Assembly: GCF_003952385.1 (NCBI RefSeq)
Contig: NZ_CP034444.1
Span: forward strand, 5,903,001 to 5,967,000
DNA: 64,000 bases
Reading direction: 5' to 3'
Source of the DNA: Mesorhizobium sp. M1D.F.Ca.ET.043.01.1.1
Lineage (GTDB): Bacteria; Pseudomonadota; Alphaproteobacteria; Rhizobiales; Rhizobiaceae
Shown: positions 43,854-55,141 of the stretch, in pieces
Numbering within the stretch: the first letter of the stretch is position 1
How the letters are laid out: every line of letters begins with the position of its first letter
Notes under the pieces: model-generated
Told to the model about the DNA's origin: nothing
What the model saw: only the letters and a program-made list of their open reading frames with translations
Database searches by the model: none
Program-made: the position numbers and the translations under genes

Positions 43854-45308
43854 ATGCATCTGAAAGATCTAGCCGGTATCCTGCCTGTCGAGGGAGCAGC
43901 TTCCCCCGATCTGGAGGTGACCGGTCTCTCCTCCGATTCCCGCCAGGTAAAGCCGGGCGTCGTCTTCTTCGCGCTCGCCGGCAGCAAGGCCGATGGCTCG
44001 ACCTATGCCGCCGATGCCGCCAGCCGAGGTGCTGCTGCAATCGTCACCGGCAAGGGCGCGGGCGTTTCCGGCCTGCCGGTCCCGGTCTTTGCCGTCGATG
44101 ATCCTCGCCTGGCGCTGGCGCAGAGCGCGGCGCGCTTCTTCGGCAAGCAGCCCGAGACGATGGTCGCCGTCACCGGCACAAGCGGCAAGACATCGGTTGC
44201 CGCTTTCACCCGCCAAATCTGGGAGCAGGCCGGTTTTGCCGCCGCCTCGATCGGCACGACGGGCGTCGTGGCGCCCGGCCGCAACGAATATGGTTCGTTG
44301 ACCACGCCGGATCCGGTGGCGCTGCACAAGCTGCTGAAGGAACTGGCGGAGGCCGGCGTTACCCACGCCTCGATGGAGGCCTCCAGCCACGGTCTCGACC
44401 AGCGCCGCCTCGACGGCGTGAAGCTCGCCGCCGGCGGCTTCACCAATCTCGGCCGCGACCACATGGACTATCATCCGACGGTCGAGGACTATCATCGCGC
44501 CAAGCTGCGACTGTTCGACGCGCTGCTGCCCAAGGGCGCGCCGGCGATCATCTTCGCCGACGATCCATGGTCGGAGCCGACGATCAAAGCAGCGCGGGCC
44601 GCGGGTCTCAACGTGCTCACGGTCGGCCGCCACGGCGGATTCCTGACGCTGAAGCGCGTCGAGCATGAGCGGCGGCGGCAGCGTGCCGAGGTCGAAGCCG
44701 ACGGCGTGCTTTACGAAATCGACCTGCCGCTGGCCGGTGATTTCCAGATCGCCAACGCGCTGGTTTCGGCAGGCCTCGCAATCTCGACTGGAACATCCGT
44801 CGGCAAAGCCTTGGCTGCATTGGAGAAACTCAAAGGCGCGCCGGGCCGGCTCGACCTTATCGGCACGACGGCGGCCGGCGCTCCAGTCTATGTCGACTAC
44901 GCGCACAAGCCCGATGCGCTGGAAAATGTGCTGACCTCGGTTCGCCCGTTCACCACCGGCCGGGTCGTTGTGGTGTTCGGCTGCGGCGGCGACCGCGATC
45001 GCGGCAAGCGGCCGATCATGGGCGAGATCGCCACCCGGCTCGCCGATGTCGTCATCGTCACCGACGACAATCCGCGCACAGAAATCCCCGAAACCATCCG
45101 CGCGGCCATCCTTGCCGCGGCGCCCGGCGCCATCGAGATCGGCGACCGCCGCAAGGCGATCCACGAGGCGGTGGCGATGCTTCATGCCGGCGATACGCTG
45201 ATCGTCGCCGGAAAGGGGCATGAGGAGGGCCAGACCATCGGCACCGAAACCTTCCACTTCTCCGACCATGAGGAAGTGCGCGAGGCGCTTCAGGAGCGCG
45301 CCGCATGA
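43854..45308 (+). CDS. murE: UDP-MurNAc-tripeptide synthetase MurE
   Basis: 484 residues. N-terminal UDP-binding domain, ATP motif [12 protein letters not shown], central [14 protein letters not shown] and the C-terminal DNPRTE motif that selects meso-diaminopimelate, so it adds mDAP to UDP-MurNAc-L-Ala-D-Glu. Start ATG 43854 chosen for the N terminus [11 protein letters not shown] and the nearby GAACGGGA; 54 bases separate it from ftsI, one of the larger gaps in this part of the cluster. Confidence 0.97.
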   Translation: MHLKDLAGILPVEGAASPDLEVTGLSSDSRQVKPGVVFFALAGSKADGSTYAADAASRGAAAIVTGKGAGVSGLPVPVFAVDDPRLALAQSAARFFGKQPETMVAVTGTSGKTSVAAFTRQIWEQAGFAAASIGTTGVVAPGRNEYGSLTTPDPVALHKLLKELAEAGVTHASMEASSHGLDQRRLDGVKLAAGGFTNLGRDHMDYHPTVEDYHRAKLRLFDALLPKGAPAIIFADDPWSEPTIKAARAAGLNVLTVGRHGGFLTLKRVEHERRRQRAEVEADGVLYEIDLPLAGDFQIANALVSAGLAISTGTSVGKALAALEKLKGAPGRLDLIGTTAAGAPVYVDYAHKPDALENVLTSVRPFTTGRVVVVFGCGGDRDRGKRPIMGEIATRLADVVIVTDDNPRTEIPETIRAAILAAAPGAIEIGDRRKAIHEAVAMLHAGDTLIVAGKGHEEGQTIGTETFHFSDHEEVREALQERAA

Positions 45309-46738
45309 GCCTGCTCTGGACGTCGGAAGCGCTCGTCGAGGCCATGGGCGGCAGGCCGATCGGCTCGCTGCCGGAAGGCATCACCGGCATTTCCATCGAC
45401 AGCCGCAGCCTCGAGCCCGGCAATGTCTTCTTCGCCATCAAGGGCGAGACGATGGACGGCCACGATTTCGCGACCGCGGCGGTGAAGGCGGGAGCTTCCG
45501 TGCTGGTCGTCGCCGAGGGCAAGCTGCCGTCGCTCGGCCGGCTGACGGCGCCGATGATCGTCGTCCAGGATGTGCTGGCGGCGCTCGAGAAGCTTGGCGT
45601 TGCGGCGCGCGCGCGCTCACGGGCCAAGATCATCGCGGTGACCGGCTCGGCAGGCAAGACGACCACCAAGGAGGCGCTGCGCCATGTGCTGTCGGCGGTC
45701 GGCAGGGTGCATGCCTCGGCGCAGTCGTTCAACAATCATTGGGGCGTGCCGCTGACCTTGGCCCGCATGCCGCAAGACTGCGACTACGCGGTCTTCGAGA
45801 TCGGCATGAACCATCCAGGCGAGATCAGGCCGCTGGTCAAGATGGTCAGACCGCATGTTGCGATCGTCACGCTGATTGCCGCCGCCCATCTCGGCTTCTT
45901 CAAGAATCTCGACGAGATCGCCATGGCCAAGGCCGAGATTTTCGAAGGGATCGAGCCTGGCGGCGCCGCGCTGCTCAACCGCGACGATCCGCGCTGGAAG
46001 CTGCTCGGGAAAATGGCGAGGGAGGCCGGCGTCGAGCATGTCTTCGGCTTCGGCGAAAATGCCCGCTCGGCTTTCCGCCTTGCCGGCTGCGAGCTCTACG
46101 CCGATCATTCCGATATCGCCGTCAAGATCGGCAAGAAGGACGTGACGGCCCGTGTCGGGGCGCCTGGCCGACACATCGTGCAGAATGTGCTGGCCGTGCT
46201 GGGCGCCGCACAACTGGTCGGCGCCGATCTCGACAAGGTGGCGGCGGCGCTTGCGGATCTTTCGGCCGAGCGCGGGCGCGGCAGGCGCCACATCTTGCAT
46301 CATCCAAGCGGCCCGATCACGCTGATCGACGAGAGCTACAATGCCAACCCGGCGTCGATGGCGGCAGCGATCGCGCTGCTCAATGCCACGCCGGTATCGG
46401 GCGAGGGCAGGCGCATCGCCGTGCTTGGCGACATGCTGGAGCTCGGCAGCCATTCGGCGAAGCTCCATGCGGCGCTTGCCGAACTCATCGTCGGCACGGA
46501 AACGCGCAACGTCTTTCTCGGCGGCCCGGAGATGCGGGCGCTGGCCGAGGTTTTGCCTTCCGATGTCGAAACCGAGTACCGGTCAGGAGCGGAAGAGCTG
46601 AAGCCGGTCGTGATGTCGGCCATCAGGCCCGGCGACGTGGTGATGGTCAAGTCGTCGAAAGGCATCGGATTTTCAAAACTGGTCGAGGCATTGCTCGGCA
46701 AATTTCCGGCGGAAGCCACAACCATTGAACCGACCTAA
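45305..46738 (+). CDS. murF: UDP-MurNAc-tripeptide:D-Ala-D-Ala ligase MurF
   Basis: 477 residues. [17 protein letters not shown] is the ATP loop; [40 protein letters not shown] and [13 protein letters not shown] follow in family order. It adds D-Ala-D-Ala to complete the UDP-MurNAc-pentapeptide. ATGA overlap with murE. Confidence 0.97.
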   Translation: MSLLWTSEALVEAMGGRPIGSLPEGITGISIDSRSLEPGNVFFAIKGETMDGHDFATAAVKAGASVLVVAEGKLPSLGRLTAPMIVVQDVLAALEKLGVAARARSRAKIIAVTGSAGKTTTKEALRHVLSAVGRVHASAQSFNNHWGVPLTLARMPQDCDYAVFEIGMNHPGEIRPLVKMVRPHVAIVTLIAAAHLGFFKNLDEIAMAKAEIFEGIEPGGAALLNRDDPRWKLLGKMAREAGVEHVFGFGENARSAFRLAGCELYADHSDIAVKIGKKDVTARVGAPGRHIVQNVLAVLGAAQLVGADLDKVAAALADLSAERGRGRRHILHHPSGPITLIDESYNANPASMAAAIALLNATPVSGEGRRIAVLGDMLELGSHSAKLHAALAELIVGTETRNVFLGGPEMRALAEVLPSDVETEYRSGAEELKPVVMSAIRPGDVVMVKSSKGIGFSKLVEALLGKFPAEATTIEPT

Positions 46739-46764
46739 GGTCGGGCTCCGGGGGACGGAAGCGC

Positions 46765-47847
46765 ATGCTCACTTTACTCGTTGATTTCGCGGACAAGATC
46801 TCAGCCTTCAATGTCTTCCGCTACATCACCTTTCGCACCGGCGGCGCGCTGATCACCTCGGCGCTCATCGTTTTCATATTCGGACCGACCATCATCAACT
46901 CGCTGCGGCTTCGTCAGGGCAAGGGCCAGCCGATCCGCGCCGACGGGCCGCAGACGCATTTCAAGAAAGCGGGCACGCCGACCATGGGCGGGCTGATGAT
47001 CCTTTGCGGCATCATCGGGTCATCGCTTTTGTGGGCGAACCTTTCCAGCATCTATGTCTGGGTTGTGATGCTGGTGACGCTAGGCTTCGGCTCGATCGGT
47101 TTCTACGACGACTATCTCAAGGTCACCAAACAGTCGCATCTGGGCTTTTCCGGCAAGGCGCGGCTGGCGATCGAATTCGTCGTCGCCGGCATCGCTGCCT
47201 GGGTGATCATGCACAACGGCCAGGCGCCGTTCTCGTCCTCGCTGACCTTTCCGTTCGCCAAGGAATTCCTCATCAATCTCGGTTGGTTCTTCGTGCCGTT
47301 CTCTTGCTTCGTCATCGTCGGCGCCGGCAATGCGGTGAACCTGACCGACGGCCTCGACGGCCTGGCGATCGTGCCGATCATGATCGCGGCGGCCTCCTTC
47401 GGCGTCATCGCCTATCTTTCGGGCAACGCGGTGTTCGCCGAATATCTGCAGATCCACTTCGTTCCCGGCACCGGCGAGCTGGCGGTCGTGCTCGGCGCGG
47501 TGATCGGCGCCGGCCTCGGCTTTCTCTGGTTCAACGCGCCGCCGGCGGCGATCTTCATGGGCGACACCGGCTCGCTGGCCATGGGCGGACTGATTGGCAC
47601 CATCGCGGTCGCTACCAAGCACGAGATCGTGCTGGTCATCGTCGGCGGCCTGTTCGTGGTGGAGATCCTGTCGGTCATCATCCAGGTGGGCTACTTCAAG
47701 ATGACCGGCAAGCGCGTCTTCCTGATGGCGCCGATCCATCACCATTTCGAGAAACTCGGCTGGACCGAGAGCCAGGTGGTGATCCGCTTCTGGATCATCG
47801 CCGTTATCCTGGCGCTGGTCGGCCTCTCCACCCTCAAGCTCAGATAG
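46765..47847 (+). CDS. mraY: Phospho-MurNAc-pentapeptide translocase MraY
   Basis: 360 residues, about ten membrane helices. Signature segments [31 protein letters not shown] (catalytic Asp pair), [11 protein letters not shown] (third catalytic Asp) and [11 protein letters not shown] are all present. It transfers phospho-MurNAc-pentapeptide to undecaprenyl phosphate to give lipid I in the inner membrane. Confidence 0.98.
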   Translation: MLTLLVDFADKISAFNVFRYITFRTGGALITSALIVFIFGPTIINSLRLRQGKGQPIRADGPQTHFKKAGTPTMGGLMILCGIIGSSLLWANLSSIYVWVVMLVTLGFGSIGFYDDYLKVTKQSHLGFSGKARLAIEFVVAGIAAWVIMHNGQAPFSSSLTFPFAKEFLINLGWFFVPFSCFVIVGAGNAVNLTDGLDGLAIVPIMIAAASFGVIAYLSGNAVFAEYLQIHFVPGTGELAVVLGAVIGAGLGFLWFNAPPAAIFMGDTGSLAMGGLIGTIAVATKHEIVLVIVGGLFVVEILSVIIQVGYFKMTGKRVFLMAPIHHHFEKLGWTESQVVIRFWIIAVILALVGLSTLKLR

Positions 47848-47855
47848 GACACCGC

Positions 47856-49256
47856 TTGATCCCCGCCGCTTCCTTCGCAGGCAAACGCGTTTCGCTCTTC
47901 GGGCTCGGCGGTTCGGGGATCGCGACCGCGCATGCGCTGATCGCCGGCGGCGCCGACATTCTCGCCTGGGACGACAATCCGGACAGCGTCGCCAAGGCGG
48001 CCGCCGCCGGCATTGCGACCGGCGACCTGCGCGCCGCCGACTGGTCGCGCTTCGCGGCCTTCGTCCTCTCGCCCGGCGTGCCGCTCACGCATCCTAAGCC
48101 GCATTGGACGGTGGAACTGGCGCGTGGCGCCGGCGTGGAGGTGATCGGCGACATCGAGCTGTTCTGCCGCGAGCGCATCCAGCGCGCGCCGTCCTCGCCC
48201 TTCATCGCGATCACCGGAACCAACGGCAAGTCGACGACGACCGCATTGACGGCACATATCCTGAAATCGGCGGGGCGTGACACTGAGATGGGCGGCAATA
48301 TCGGCCGGGCTATCATGACGCTCGATCCGCCAGCGCCCGAGCGGCATTGCGTGGTGGAGTGCTCTTCCTACCAGATCGACCTGGCGCCCTCGATCAACCC
48401 GACCGCGGGCATCCTGCTCAACCTGACGCCCGACCATCTCGACCGCCACGGCACGATGGCGCATTACGCCTCGATCAAGGAAAGGCTGGTCGCAGGCAGC
48501 GACACCGCGATCATCGGCGTCGACGATTCCTGGTGCGCCCAGATCGCCGACCGGCTGGAGCGTGCAGGCCGGCAGGTCATCCGCATCTCCAAGCGCCTGC
48601 CGCTAACCGACGGCTACTTCGCCGACGGCACCAGCCTGATGGAAGCCGTGGACGGCCGCTACAGCCGCGTCGCTTTCCTCGAGGGGATCGGCTCGCTGCG
48701 CGGCCAGCACAATGCGCAGAACGCGCTGGCCGCCGTCGCCGCCTGCCTCAGGGTCGGGCTGGAACTCGGCGAGATCCAGGCGGGGCTTGAAAACTTTCCG
48801 GGGCTGGCGCACCGCATGGAGCAGGTCGGCCGCAAGGACCATGTGCTGTTCGTCAACGATTCCAAGGCGACCAATGCGGATGCGGCGGCGCCGGCGCTGT
48901 CGAGCTTCAGCCGCATCTACTGGATCGCCGGCGGCCTGCCAAAGGAAGGCGGCATCGAGCCGCTGCGCGGCTTTTTCCCGCGCATCGCCAAGGCCTATCT
49001 GATCGGCGAGGCGGCGCCTGCCTTTTCAGCCACGCTCGGCGAGGCGGTGCCTTACGAAATATCCGGAACGCTGGCTGCCGCGGTCGAGCATGCCGCCCTT
49101 GACGCCGCGGGCGACGCCGGCGGCGAGGCGGTGGTGCTGCTTTCGCCGGCCTGCGCCAGTTTCGACCAGTTCAAGAATTTCGAGGTTCGCGGCGAAGCCT
49201 TCAGGCAAGCTGCGACTGCTATTGATGGGGTGAAACCCATCGGAGGGCCACGTTGA
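47856..49256 (+). CDS. murD: UDP-MurNAc-L-alanine:D-glutamate ligase MurD
   Basis: 466 residues starting at TTG 47856 (TAGGA just upstream), eight bases after mraY. The N terminus [20 protein letters not shown] matches the family; an in-frame extension back into mraY is spurious. ATP motif [39 protein letters not shown], and [18 protein letters not shown]. It adds D-Glu to UDP-MurNAc-L-Ala. The TTG start may keep its level low. Confidence 0.95.
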   Translation: MIPAASFAGKRVSLFGLGGSGIATAHALIAGGADILAWDDNPDSVAKAAAAGIATGDLRAADWSRFAAFVLSPGVPLTHPKPHWTVELARGAGVEVIGDIELFCRERIQRAPSSPFIAITGTNGKSTTTALTAHILKSAGRDTEMGGNIGRAIMTLDPPAPERHCVVECSSYQIDLAPSINPTAGILLNLTPDHLDRHGTMAHYASIKERLVAGSDTAIIGVDDSWCAQIADRLERAGRQVIRISKRLPLTDGYFADGTSLMEAVDGRYSRVAFLEGIGSLRGQHNAQNALAAVAACLRVGLELGEIQAGLENFPGLAHRMEQVGRKDHVLFVNDSKATNADAAAPALSSFSRIYWIAGGLPKEGGIEPLRGFFPRIAKAYLIGEAAPAFSATLGEAVPYEISGTLAAAVEHAALDAAGDAGGEAVVLLSPACASFDQFKNFEVRGEAFRQAATAIDGVKPIGGPR

Positions 49257-50407
49257 TGCAAAGCCGTCTCGACAAAAGTCCAGTCGCAACCTGGTGGTGG
49301 ACGATCGATCGCTGGTTCCTGGCGGCATTCCTGTCGCTGATGGGGCTGGGCATCGTTTTGTCCTTCGCGGCAAGCCCGGCGGTCGCCGAGCGCATCGGCC
49401 TCGACAGCTTCCACTTCGCCACGAGGCAGATCATCTTCACTATCCCGGCTCTCATCGTGATGCTGGCGGTTTCCTTCCTCGAGGCGCGGCAAATAAGGCG
49501 CATGTCGCTGGTGATGCTCTGCATCATGCTGGTGCTGATGGTGGCTGTGCTCTACATCGGCGTCGAGGTGAAGGGGGCGCGGCGCTGGGTGTCGCTCGCC
49601 GGCCTCTCCATCCAGCCGTCCGAATTCCTGAAGCCTGCCTTCGTCATCATCTGCGCCTGGCTTTTTGCCGAGCACAAGCGCCAGCCCGACATTCCCGGCA
49701 ATCTCTTCGCCATGCTGCTGCTCGCTTTGGTGATCTCTCTCCTGGTGGCGCAGCCGGATCTCGGCCAGACCATGCTGGTGCTTGGCACCTGGGGCGTGAT
49801 GTTCTTCATGGCCGGCTTGCCCTGGCTCTGGATCATCGCGCTGGGCGCCGCCGGCGTCGGCGGCGTGTTCGCGGCCTATACGGTCTTCCCGCACGTCGCC
49901 GCCCGCATCGACAAGTTCCTCACCGGCGAAGGCGATACCTTCCAGGTCGACATGGGCCGCGAGGCGCTGATCAATGGCGGCTGGTTCGGCGTCGGCCCGG
50001 GCGAGGGTACGGTGAAGCGCGTCATTCCGGACAGCCATGCCGACTTCGTCTTCTCGGTCGCGGGCGAGGAGTTCGGGCTGATCATGTGCTTCTTCATCAT
50101 GGCGATCTTCGCCTTCATCGTGCTGCGCGGATTGAGCATCGCGCTCAAGGAGCATGACGATTTCACCCGTTACGCCGTCGGCGGGCTCGTCACCATCTTC
50201 GGGCTGCAGTCGGCCATCAATATGTGCGTCAACCTGCAGCTGATGCCCGCCAAGGGCATGACGCTGCCCTTCATCTCCTACGGCGGCTCCTCGCAGATCG
50301 CGATTGCCGTCTCGATGGGCATGGTGCTGGCGCTGACGCGCAGACATCCCGAAAAGCGCAAGCAGATGGGCTATGCTTTCTCGCAGCGCACTATCGCGGC
50401 GGAATGA
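49256..50407 (+). CDS. ftsW: Septal peptidoglycan glycosyltransferase FtsW (SEDS)
   Basis: 383 residues, about ten membrane helices. SEDS marks: GARRWVSLAGLSIQPSEFLK, AQPDLGQTMLV, the large periplasmic loop, and LPFISYGGSSQIAIAVSMGM. It polymerises lipid II at the septum together with FtsI. The ATG at 49256 shares one base with the murD stop (TGATG) and has CGGAGGG eight bases upstream; an overlapping TTG three bases earlier is less likely. Confidence 0.97.
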   Translation: MQSRLDKSPVATWWWTIDRWFLAAFLSLMGLGIVLSFAASPAVAERIGLDSFHFATRQIIFTIPALIVMLAVSFLEARQIRRMSLVMLCIMLVLMVAVLYIGVEVKGARRWVSLAGLSIQPSEFLKPAFVIICAWLFAEHKRQPDIPGNLFAMLLLALVISLLVAQPDLGQTMLVLGTWGVMFFMAGLPWLWIIALGAAGVGGVFAAYTVFPHVAARIDKFLTGEGDTFQVDMGREALINGGWFGVGPGEGTVKRVIPDSHADFVFSVAGEEFGLIMCFFIMAIFAFIVLRGLSIALKEHDDFTRYAVGGLVTIFGLQSAINMCVNLQLMPAKGMTLPFISYGGSSQIAIAVSMGMVLALTRRHPEKRKQMGYAFSQRTIAAE

Positions 50408-50413
50408 GGCCGG

Positions 50414-51538
50414 ATGTCGAAGGGTGTTGTCTTGCTTGCGGCTGGCGGAACGGGCGGGCATCTGTTCCCGGCCGAGGCGCTTGCGCATGAGCTGACCGAG
50501 CGCGGCTGGAAGGTGCATCTCGCCACCGACCACCGCGCCGAGCGCTATTCGCGCCAGTTTCCCGCTGTCGAAGTCCACTCGATCCCGTCGGCGACGCTAG
50601 GCTCGAAGAATCCGATCGCCATGCTCTCGGCCTTCTGGACGATCTGGCAGGGCGTGCGGCAAGCGGGGCGGGTGATAGCCAGGATCAAGCCGGAGGCCGT
50701 GGTCGGCTTCGGCGGTTATCCGACGCTGCCGCCGCTCTATGCGGCGACCCGCCGCAAGGTGCCGACGCTGATCCATGAGCAGAATGCCGTCATGGGCCGC
50801 GCCAACAAGGCGCTGTCGGGCCGGGTCGACGCGATTGCCGGCGGCTTCCTGCCGGAAGGCGCAAATGCGGCCGGCGCCAAGACGGTGACCACCGGCAATC
50901 CGGTCAGGCCGCAGATACTCGAAGCGGCAAAAACCCCTTACACGGCATCCAGCGGCGGCGAGCCTTTCCGCTTTCTGGTGTTCGGCGGCAGCCAGGGCGC
51001 GCAATTCTTTTCCGATGCCGTGCCGGCGGCGATCGTGCTTTTGCCCGAGGAGCAGCGCAAACGGCTGGTGATCACCCAGCAGGCGCGCGCCGAAGACGTG
51101 GCGCGGGTGAAGGCCGCCTATGCCAATCTCGGCGTCGACGCGCAGGTCTCGCCCTTCTTCACCGATATGGCGGCGCGCATGGCGGCGGCCCATCTGGTGA
51201 TGTCGCGCTCCGGCGCCTCGACCGTGTCGGAAATCGCCGTCATCGGCCGCCCCGCGCTGCTGGTGCCTTATCCGCATGCGCTCGACCATGACCAGGCAGC
51301 GAATGCCGCGGCGCTTGCCGCGGCCGGCGGGGCCGAGGTCCATCCGCAATCGACGCTTTCGGCCGAACGGATTGCCGCGCTGGTCGGCGGACTGATGGAG
51401 GACCCCGGCCGGCTTTCAGCGATGGCCGCGGCAGCCCGCTCGGCCGGAAAACCCGACGCGGCGCGGTTGCTCGCCGATCTGACAGAGGCTATTGCGTCCG
51501 GCAAAACGGTTTCGGACCACAGGAGGACGCGCGCATGA
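50414..51538 (+). CDS. murG: UDP-GlcNAc:lipid I N-acetylglucosaminyltransferase MurG
   Basis: 374 residues, GT-B fold. [19 protein letters not shown] is the N-terminal glycine loop; [39 protein letters not shown] and [20 protein letters not shown] follow. It makes lipid II from lipid I on the cytoplasmic membrane face. It lies six bases after ftsW. Confidence 0.98.
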   Translation: MSKGVVLLAAGGTGGHLFPAEALAHELTERGWKVHLATDHRAERYSRQFPAVEVHSIPSATLGSKNPIAMLSAFWTIWQGVRQAGRVIARIKPEAVVGFGGYPTLPPLYAATRRKVPTLIHEQNAVMGRANKALSGRVDAIAGGFLPEGANAAGAKTVTTGNPVRPQILEAAKTPYTASSGGEPFRFLVFGGSQGAQFFSDAVPAAIVLLPEEQRKRLVITQQARAEDVARVKAAYANLGVDAQVSPFFTDMAARMAAAHLVMSRSGASTVSEIAVIGRPALLVPYPHALDHDQAANAAALAAAGGAEVHPQSTLSAERIAALVGGLMEDPGRLSAMAAAARSAGKPDAARLLADLTEAIASGKTVSDHRRTRA

Positions 51539-52941
51539 AGATGCCGCAGACGATCGGCCTCGTGCATTTCATCGGCATCGGCGGCATCGGCATGAGCGGC
51601 ATCGCCGAGGTGCTGCACAATCTCGGCTACAAGGTGCAGGGTTCCGACCAGGCGGACGGCGCCAATGTGCAGCGGCTGCGCGACAAAGGCATCGAATGCT
51701 TCGTCGGCCACAAGGCCGAGAACATCGGCGACGCCGAAGTGGTGGTGGTGTCGACTGCCATCAAGAAATCCAATCCGGAACTCAAGGCGGCGCGCGAAAA
51801 GCTGCTGCCGGTCGTGCGCCGCGCCGAGATGCTCGCCGAATTGATGCGCTTCCGCCAGGCGGTCGCCATCGGCGGCACGCACGGCAAGACGACGACCACC
51901 TCGATGGTGGCGACGCTGCTCGAAGCCGGTGGGCTCGACCCGACCGTCATCAACGGCGGCATCATCAACGCCTATGGCACCAATGCCCGCATGGGCGACG
52001 GCGAGTGGATGGTGGTCGAGGCCGACGAGAGCGACGGCACCTTCCTCAAGCTGCCGGCCGATATCGCCGTCGTCACCAACATCGATCCGGAACACCTCGA
52101 CCACTATGGCAGCTTCGACAAGGTGCGCGAGGCGTTCCGCCAATTCGTCGAGAACGTGCCGTTCTACGGCTTCGGCGTGATGTGCACCGACCATCCGGAA
52201 GTGCAGGCGCTGGTCGGCCGCATCGAGGACCGGCGCGTCATTACCTATGGCGAGAACGCGCAGGCCGACGTGCGCTTCACCAACCACCGCATGGACGGAG
52301 CCGTATCGGAATTCGATGTGGTGATCCGCGATCGCAAGGGCCGCGGCACGACGACGATCGCCAATCTGCGCCTGCCGATGCCCGGCCGGCACAATGTCTC
52401 CAACGCGACGGCGGCGATCGCGGTCGCGCATGAGCTCGGCCTGTCGGCCGAGGCGATCAAGAAAGGCCTGTCGTCCTTTGCCGGCGTCAAGCGTCGCTTC
52501 ACCCACACCGGCTCCTGGAACGGCGTCGACGTGTTCGACGATTACGGTCATCATCCGGTCGAGATCGCGGCGGTGCTGAAGGCCGCGCGCGGGGCTACGA
52601 AGGGCCGCGTCATCGCGATCGCGCAGCCGCACCGCTTCACCCGGCTGCACGACCTGTTCGAAGAGTTCTCCGTCTGCTTCAACGATGCCGACACGGTCAT
52701 GGTGGCGCCGGTCTATCCGGCCGGCGAGGAGCCGATCGAGGGCGTGACCTCGGACGCGCTGGTGTCGCGCATCCGTGCTGGCGGCCACCGCGACGCGCGC
52801 TATATCGAAGGTCCGGCGGCAGTCGCGCCGGCCATTCGCGAGCTTGCCAAGCCCGGCGACTTCGTCATCTTCCTGGGCGCCGGCAACATCACGCAATGGG
52901 CCTATGCGCTGCCCAAGGAGCTTGGGGGAACGCCCTCATGA
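51535..52941 (+). CDS. murC: UDP-MurNAc:L-alanine ligase MurC
   Basis: 468 residues. [20 protein letters not shown] (nucleotide-sugar site), ATP loop [54 protein letters not shown] and [13 protein letters not shown]. It adds L-Ala to UDP-MurNAc, the first amino acid of the stem. ATGA overlap with murG (51535-51538). Confidence 0.98.
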   Translation: MKMPQTIGLVHFIGIGGIGMSGIAEVLHNLGYKVQGSDQADGANVQRLRDKGIECFVGHKAENIGDAEVVVVSTAIKKSNPELKAAREKLLPVVRRAEMLAELMRFRQAVAIGGTHGKTTTTSMVATLLEAGGLDPTVINGGIINAYGTNARMGDGEWMVVEADESDGTFLKLPADIAVVTNIDPEHLDHYGSFDKVREAFRQFVENVPFYGFGVMCTDHPEVQALVGRIEDRRVITYGENAQADVRFTNHRMDGAVSEFDVVIRDRKGRGTTTIANLRLPMPGRHNVSNATAAIAVAHELGLSAEAIKKGLSSFAGVKRRFTHTGSWNGVDVFDDYGHHPVEIAAVLKAARGATKGRVIAIAQPHRFTRLHDLFEEFSVCFNDADTVMVAPVYPAGEEPIEGVTSDALVSRIRAGGHRDARYIEGPAAVAPAIRELAKPGDFVIFLGAGNITQWAYALPKELGGTPS

Positions 52942-53903
52942 TGCGCGGCCAGGATCTGATCGATAAGCTCGGCAACAAGCTCGCCGGCCTGCGCGGCCGC
53001 GTCACGCCCAATGCCGAGATGGACAAGATCACCTGGTTTCGCGCCGGCGGCCTGGCGGAGGCGCTGTTCCAGCCGGCCGACGAGGAGGACCTCGCGGCCT
53101 TCCTGCGCGCGGTGCCGGAAGAAATCCCGATCACCGTCGTCGGCGTCGGCTCGAACCTCCTGGTGCGCGACGGCGGCATTCCCGGTTTCGTGGTGAGGCT
53201 CTCTGCCAAGGGATTTGGCGAGGCCGAAGTCACCGGATCGACCACCATCAAGGCCGGCGCCGCGACGCCGGACAAGCGCCTGGCGGCGGTGGCTTATGAA
53301 GCCGGTATCGGCGGCTTCCACTTCTATCACGGCATCCCGGGCGCCGTCGGCGGTGCGCTGAGGATGAATGCCGGCGCCAATGGCGTCGAGACACGCGAAC
53401 GCGTGGCCGAGGTGCGGGCACTCGACCGCGCCGGCAATGTCCATACGCTCAGCAATGCCGACATGGGCTATGCCTACCGCCATTCGTCGGCGCCTGGCGG
53501 ATTGATCTTCACCTCCGCCGTCTTCGAGGGCGTTCCGGAAGACAAGGCGGTGATCAAGGCGGCGATGGACGCCGTGCAGAACCATCGCGAGACGGTGCAG
53601 CCGATCCGCGAGAAGACCGGCGGTTCGACCTTCAAGAATCCCGAAGGCTCGTCGGCCTGGAAAGAGATCGACAAGGCCGGCTGCCGCGGGCTGATGATCG
53701 GCGGCGCGCAGATGTCGCCCATGCACTGCAACTTCATGATCAACACCGGCACGGCGACCGGCTACGATCTCGAATATCTCGGCGAGACGGTGCGCGCGCG
53801 GGTGCTGGAGAATTCGGGCATCCGCCTGCACTGGGAGATCAAGCGGCTGGGCAACTTCCGGCCGGGTCACGCGGTCCAGGAATTCCTGGGACAGCTTCTT
53901 TAG
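52938..53903 (+). CDS. murB: UDP-N-acetylenolpyruvoylglucosamine reductase MurB
   Basis: 321 residues. FAD-binding segments [30 protein letters not shown] and [17 protein letters not shown]-terminal [10 protein letters not shown] has the catalytic Ser region, and [18 protein letters not shown] is the type I pattern. It reduces the enolpyruvyl ether to UDP-MurNAc with NADPH. ATG 52938 overlaps the murC stop by four bases; an upstream in-frame start is spurious. Last gene before the 311-bp gap. Confidence 0.97.
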   Translation: MMRGQDLIDKLGNKLAGLRGRVTPNAEMDKITWFRAGGLAEALFQPADEEDLAAFLRAVPEEIPITVVGVGSNLLVRDGGIPGFVVRLSAKGFGEAEVTGSTTIKAGAATPDKRLAAVAYEAGIGGFHFYHGIPGAVGGALRMNAGANGVETRERVAEVRALDRAGNVHTLSNADMGYAYRHSSAPGGLIFTSAVFEGVPEDKAVIKAAMDAVQNHRETVQPIREKTGGSTFKNPEGSSAWKEIDKAGCRGLMIGGAQMSPMHCNFMINTGTATGYDLEYLGETVRARVLENSGIRLHWEIKRLGNFRPGHAVQEFLGQLL

Positions 53904-53970
53904 CTCGCTGCGATCTTCAAGTAGTGCTTGAACTTCCGTGGTCGGCGACGCCGTCAAGCGTTGCCGCAAA

Positions 53971-54150
53971 GACTCAACAACACTCTTTTCGGTCCTGTTT
54001 TCGCGGAAAGTGAATCTCTCGGAATCATAGGCACTTGCCAGGGAATCAACTCTCTGATTCTCTGCCCTTAAGCGTTTCCTGATTTGAGTCGTTTGACGCG
54101 TTACCCGCGTTTTCCGTCTGGGGGGGCAACCTGCCGGAAGACTCGGACTC
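53971..54150. promoter_or_regulatory. Cluster of eight GANTC (CcrM) sites in the murB-ddl gap
   Basis: The 311-bp gap (53904-54214) holds no gene but eight GANTC motifs, at 53971, 54012, 54022, 54043, 54056, 54086, 54140 and 54146, where less than one is expected for this base composition. Two form a perfect palindrome GAATCA-N6-TGATTC (54043-54060). GANTC is the target of the CcrM methylase, and methylated sites recruit GcrA to cell-cycle promoters in Alphaproteobacteria. A promoter for ddl-ftsQAZ here is likely, by inference; clear -35/-10 hexamers were not seen. Confidence 0.6.
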
Positions 54151-54214
54151 ACTATGCGGGAATGTTGCGTGCGGAAATATCGGTTGCAGGCCCGGCGTGA
54201 GAGGGAATGACGGG

Positions 54215-55141
54215 ATGAAGAAGAAGCATGTGGCTGTTCTCCTGGGTGGATTCTCCTCGGAGCGGCCCGTGTCTCTGTCCTCGGGGAAGGCGTGTGCGGA
54301 TGCGCTCGAGAATGAAGGCTATCAGGTCACCCGTGTCGATGTTTCGCGCGATGTCGGGTCTGTGCTTGCCGAGCTCAAGCCTGATGTCGCCTTCAATGCG
54401 CTGCACGGCCCGTTCGGCGAGGACGGCACCATCCAGGGAATTCTCGAATATCTCGGAATTCCCTACACCCATTCGGGTGTGCTCGCTTCGGCGCTGGCCA
54501 TGAACAAGGAGCAGGCCAAGAAGGTCGCCAAGGCGTCCGGCATTCCGGTCGCGGAATCGAAGGTGGTCAACCGCTTCGCCGTCCAGAACAAGCATCCGAT
54601 GAAGCCGCCTTATGTGGTCAAGCCGGTCAACGAAGGGTCGAGCTTCGGCGTCGTCATCGTGCATGAGGGGCAGTCGCATCCGCCGCAGGTGATCGGCTCC
54701 TCGGAGTGGAAGTATGGCGAGATCGTCATGGTCGAGCGTTACATCCATGGGCGCGAATTGACTTGCGCTGTGATGGGCGACGTGGCGCTCGGGGTCTGCG
54801 AGATCATCCCGACCGGCCATTCCTTCTACGACTACGATTCAAAGTACGTGCCAGGGGGATCAAAACACGAAACCCCTGCAAAAATTTCACCGAATATTTA
54901 CCAAAAAATACAGACACTGGCCCTCAAGGCTCATCTTGCTATCGGTTGCCGGGGCGTTTCCCGGTCGGACTTCCGTTACGACGACCGTCACTCCGAAAAC
55001 GGCGAGGTTGTCTGGCTCGAGATCAACACCCAGCCGGGCATGACGCCGACGTCTCTGGTGCCCGAAATCGCCGCGCAAGCGGGACATTCGTTCGGCGATC
55101 TGTTGAGTTGGATGGTGGAGGACGCTTCGTGTCTGCGTTGA
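54215..55141 (+). CDS. ddl: D-alanine:D-alanine ligase
   Basis: 308 residues, ATP-grasp enzyme of the DdlB type: [51 protein letters not shown], and ending [18 protein letters not shown]. It makes D-Ala-D-Ala for MurF. ATG 54215 has GAGGGA eight bases upstream. A stretch at 54879-54911 is about 80 percent A/T and uses codons rare elsewhere in the window (AAA, ATT, ATA). The end overlaps ftsQ by 13 bases. Confidence 0.97.
   Translation: MKKKHVAVLLGGFSSERPVSLSSGKACADALENEGYQVTRVDVSRDVGSVLAELKPDVAFNALHGPFGEDGTIQGILEYLGIPYTHSGVLASALAMNKEQAKKVAKASGIPVAESKVVNRFAVQNKHPMKPPYVVKPVNEGSSFGVVIVHEGQSHPPQVIGSSEWKYGEIVMVERYIHGRELTCAVMGDVALGVCEIIPTGHSFYDYDSKYVPGGSKHETPAKISPNIYQKIQTLALKAHLAIGCRGVSRSDFRYDDRHSENGEVVWLEINTQPGMTPTSLVPEIAAQAGHSFGDLLSWMVEDASCLR

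Noticed and set aside
47004..49256. A 750-residue frame ending in MurD
   Set aside because: The first 284 residues are an off-frame shadow of mraY, with Arg-rich low-information sequence. The true murD start is TTG 47856.
53882..53935. Terminator after murB
   Set aside because: Only a 5-bp TCAAG/CTTGA stem without a T run is visible; too weak to call.
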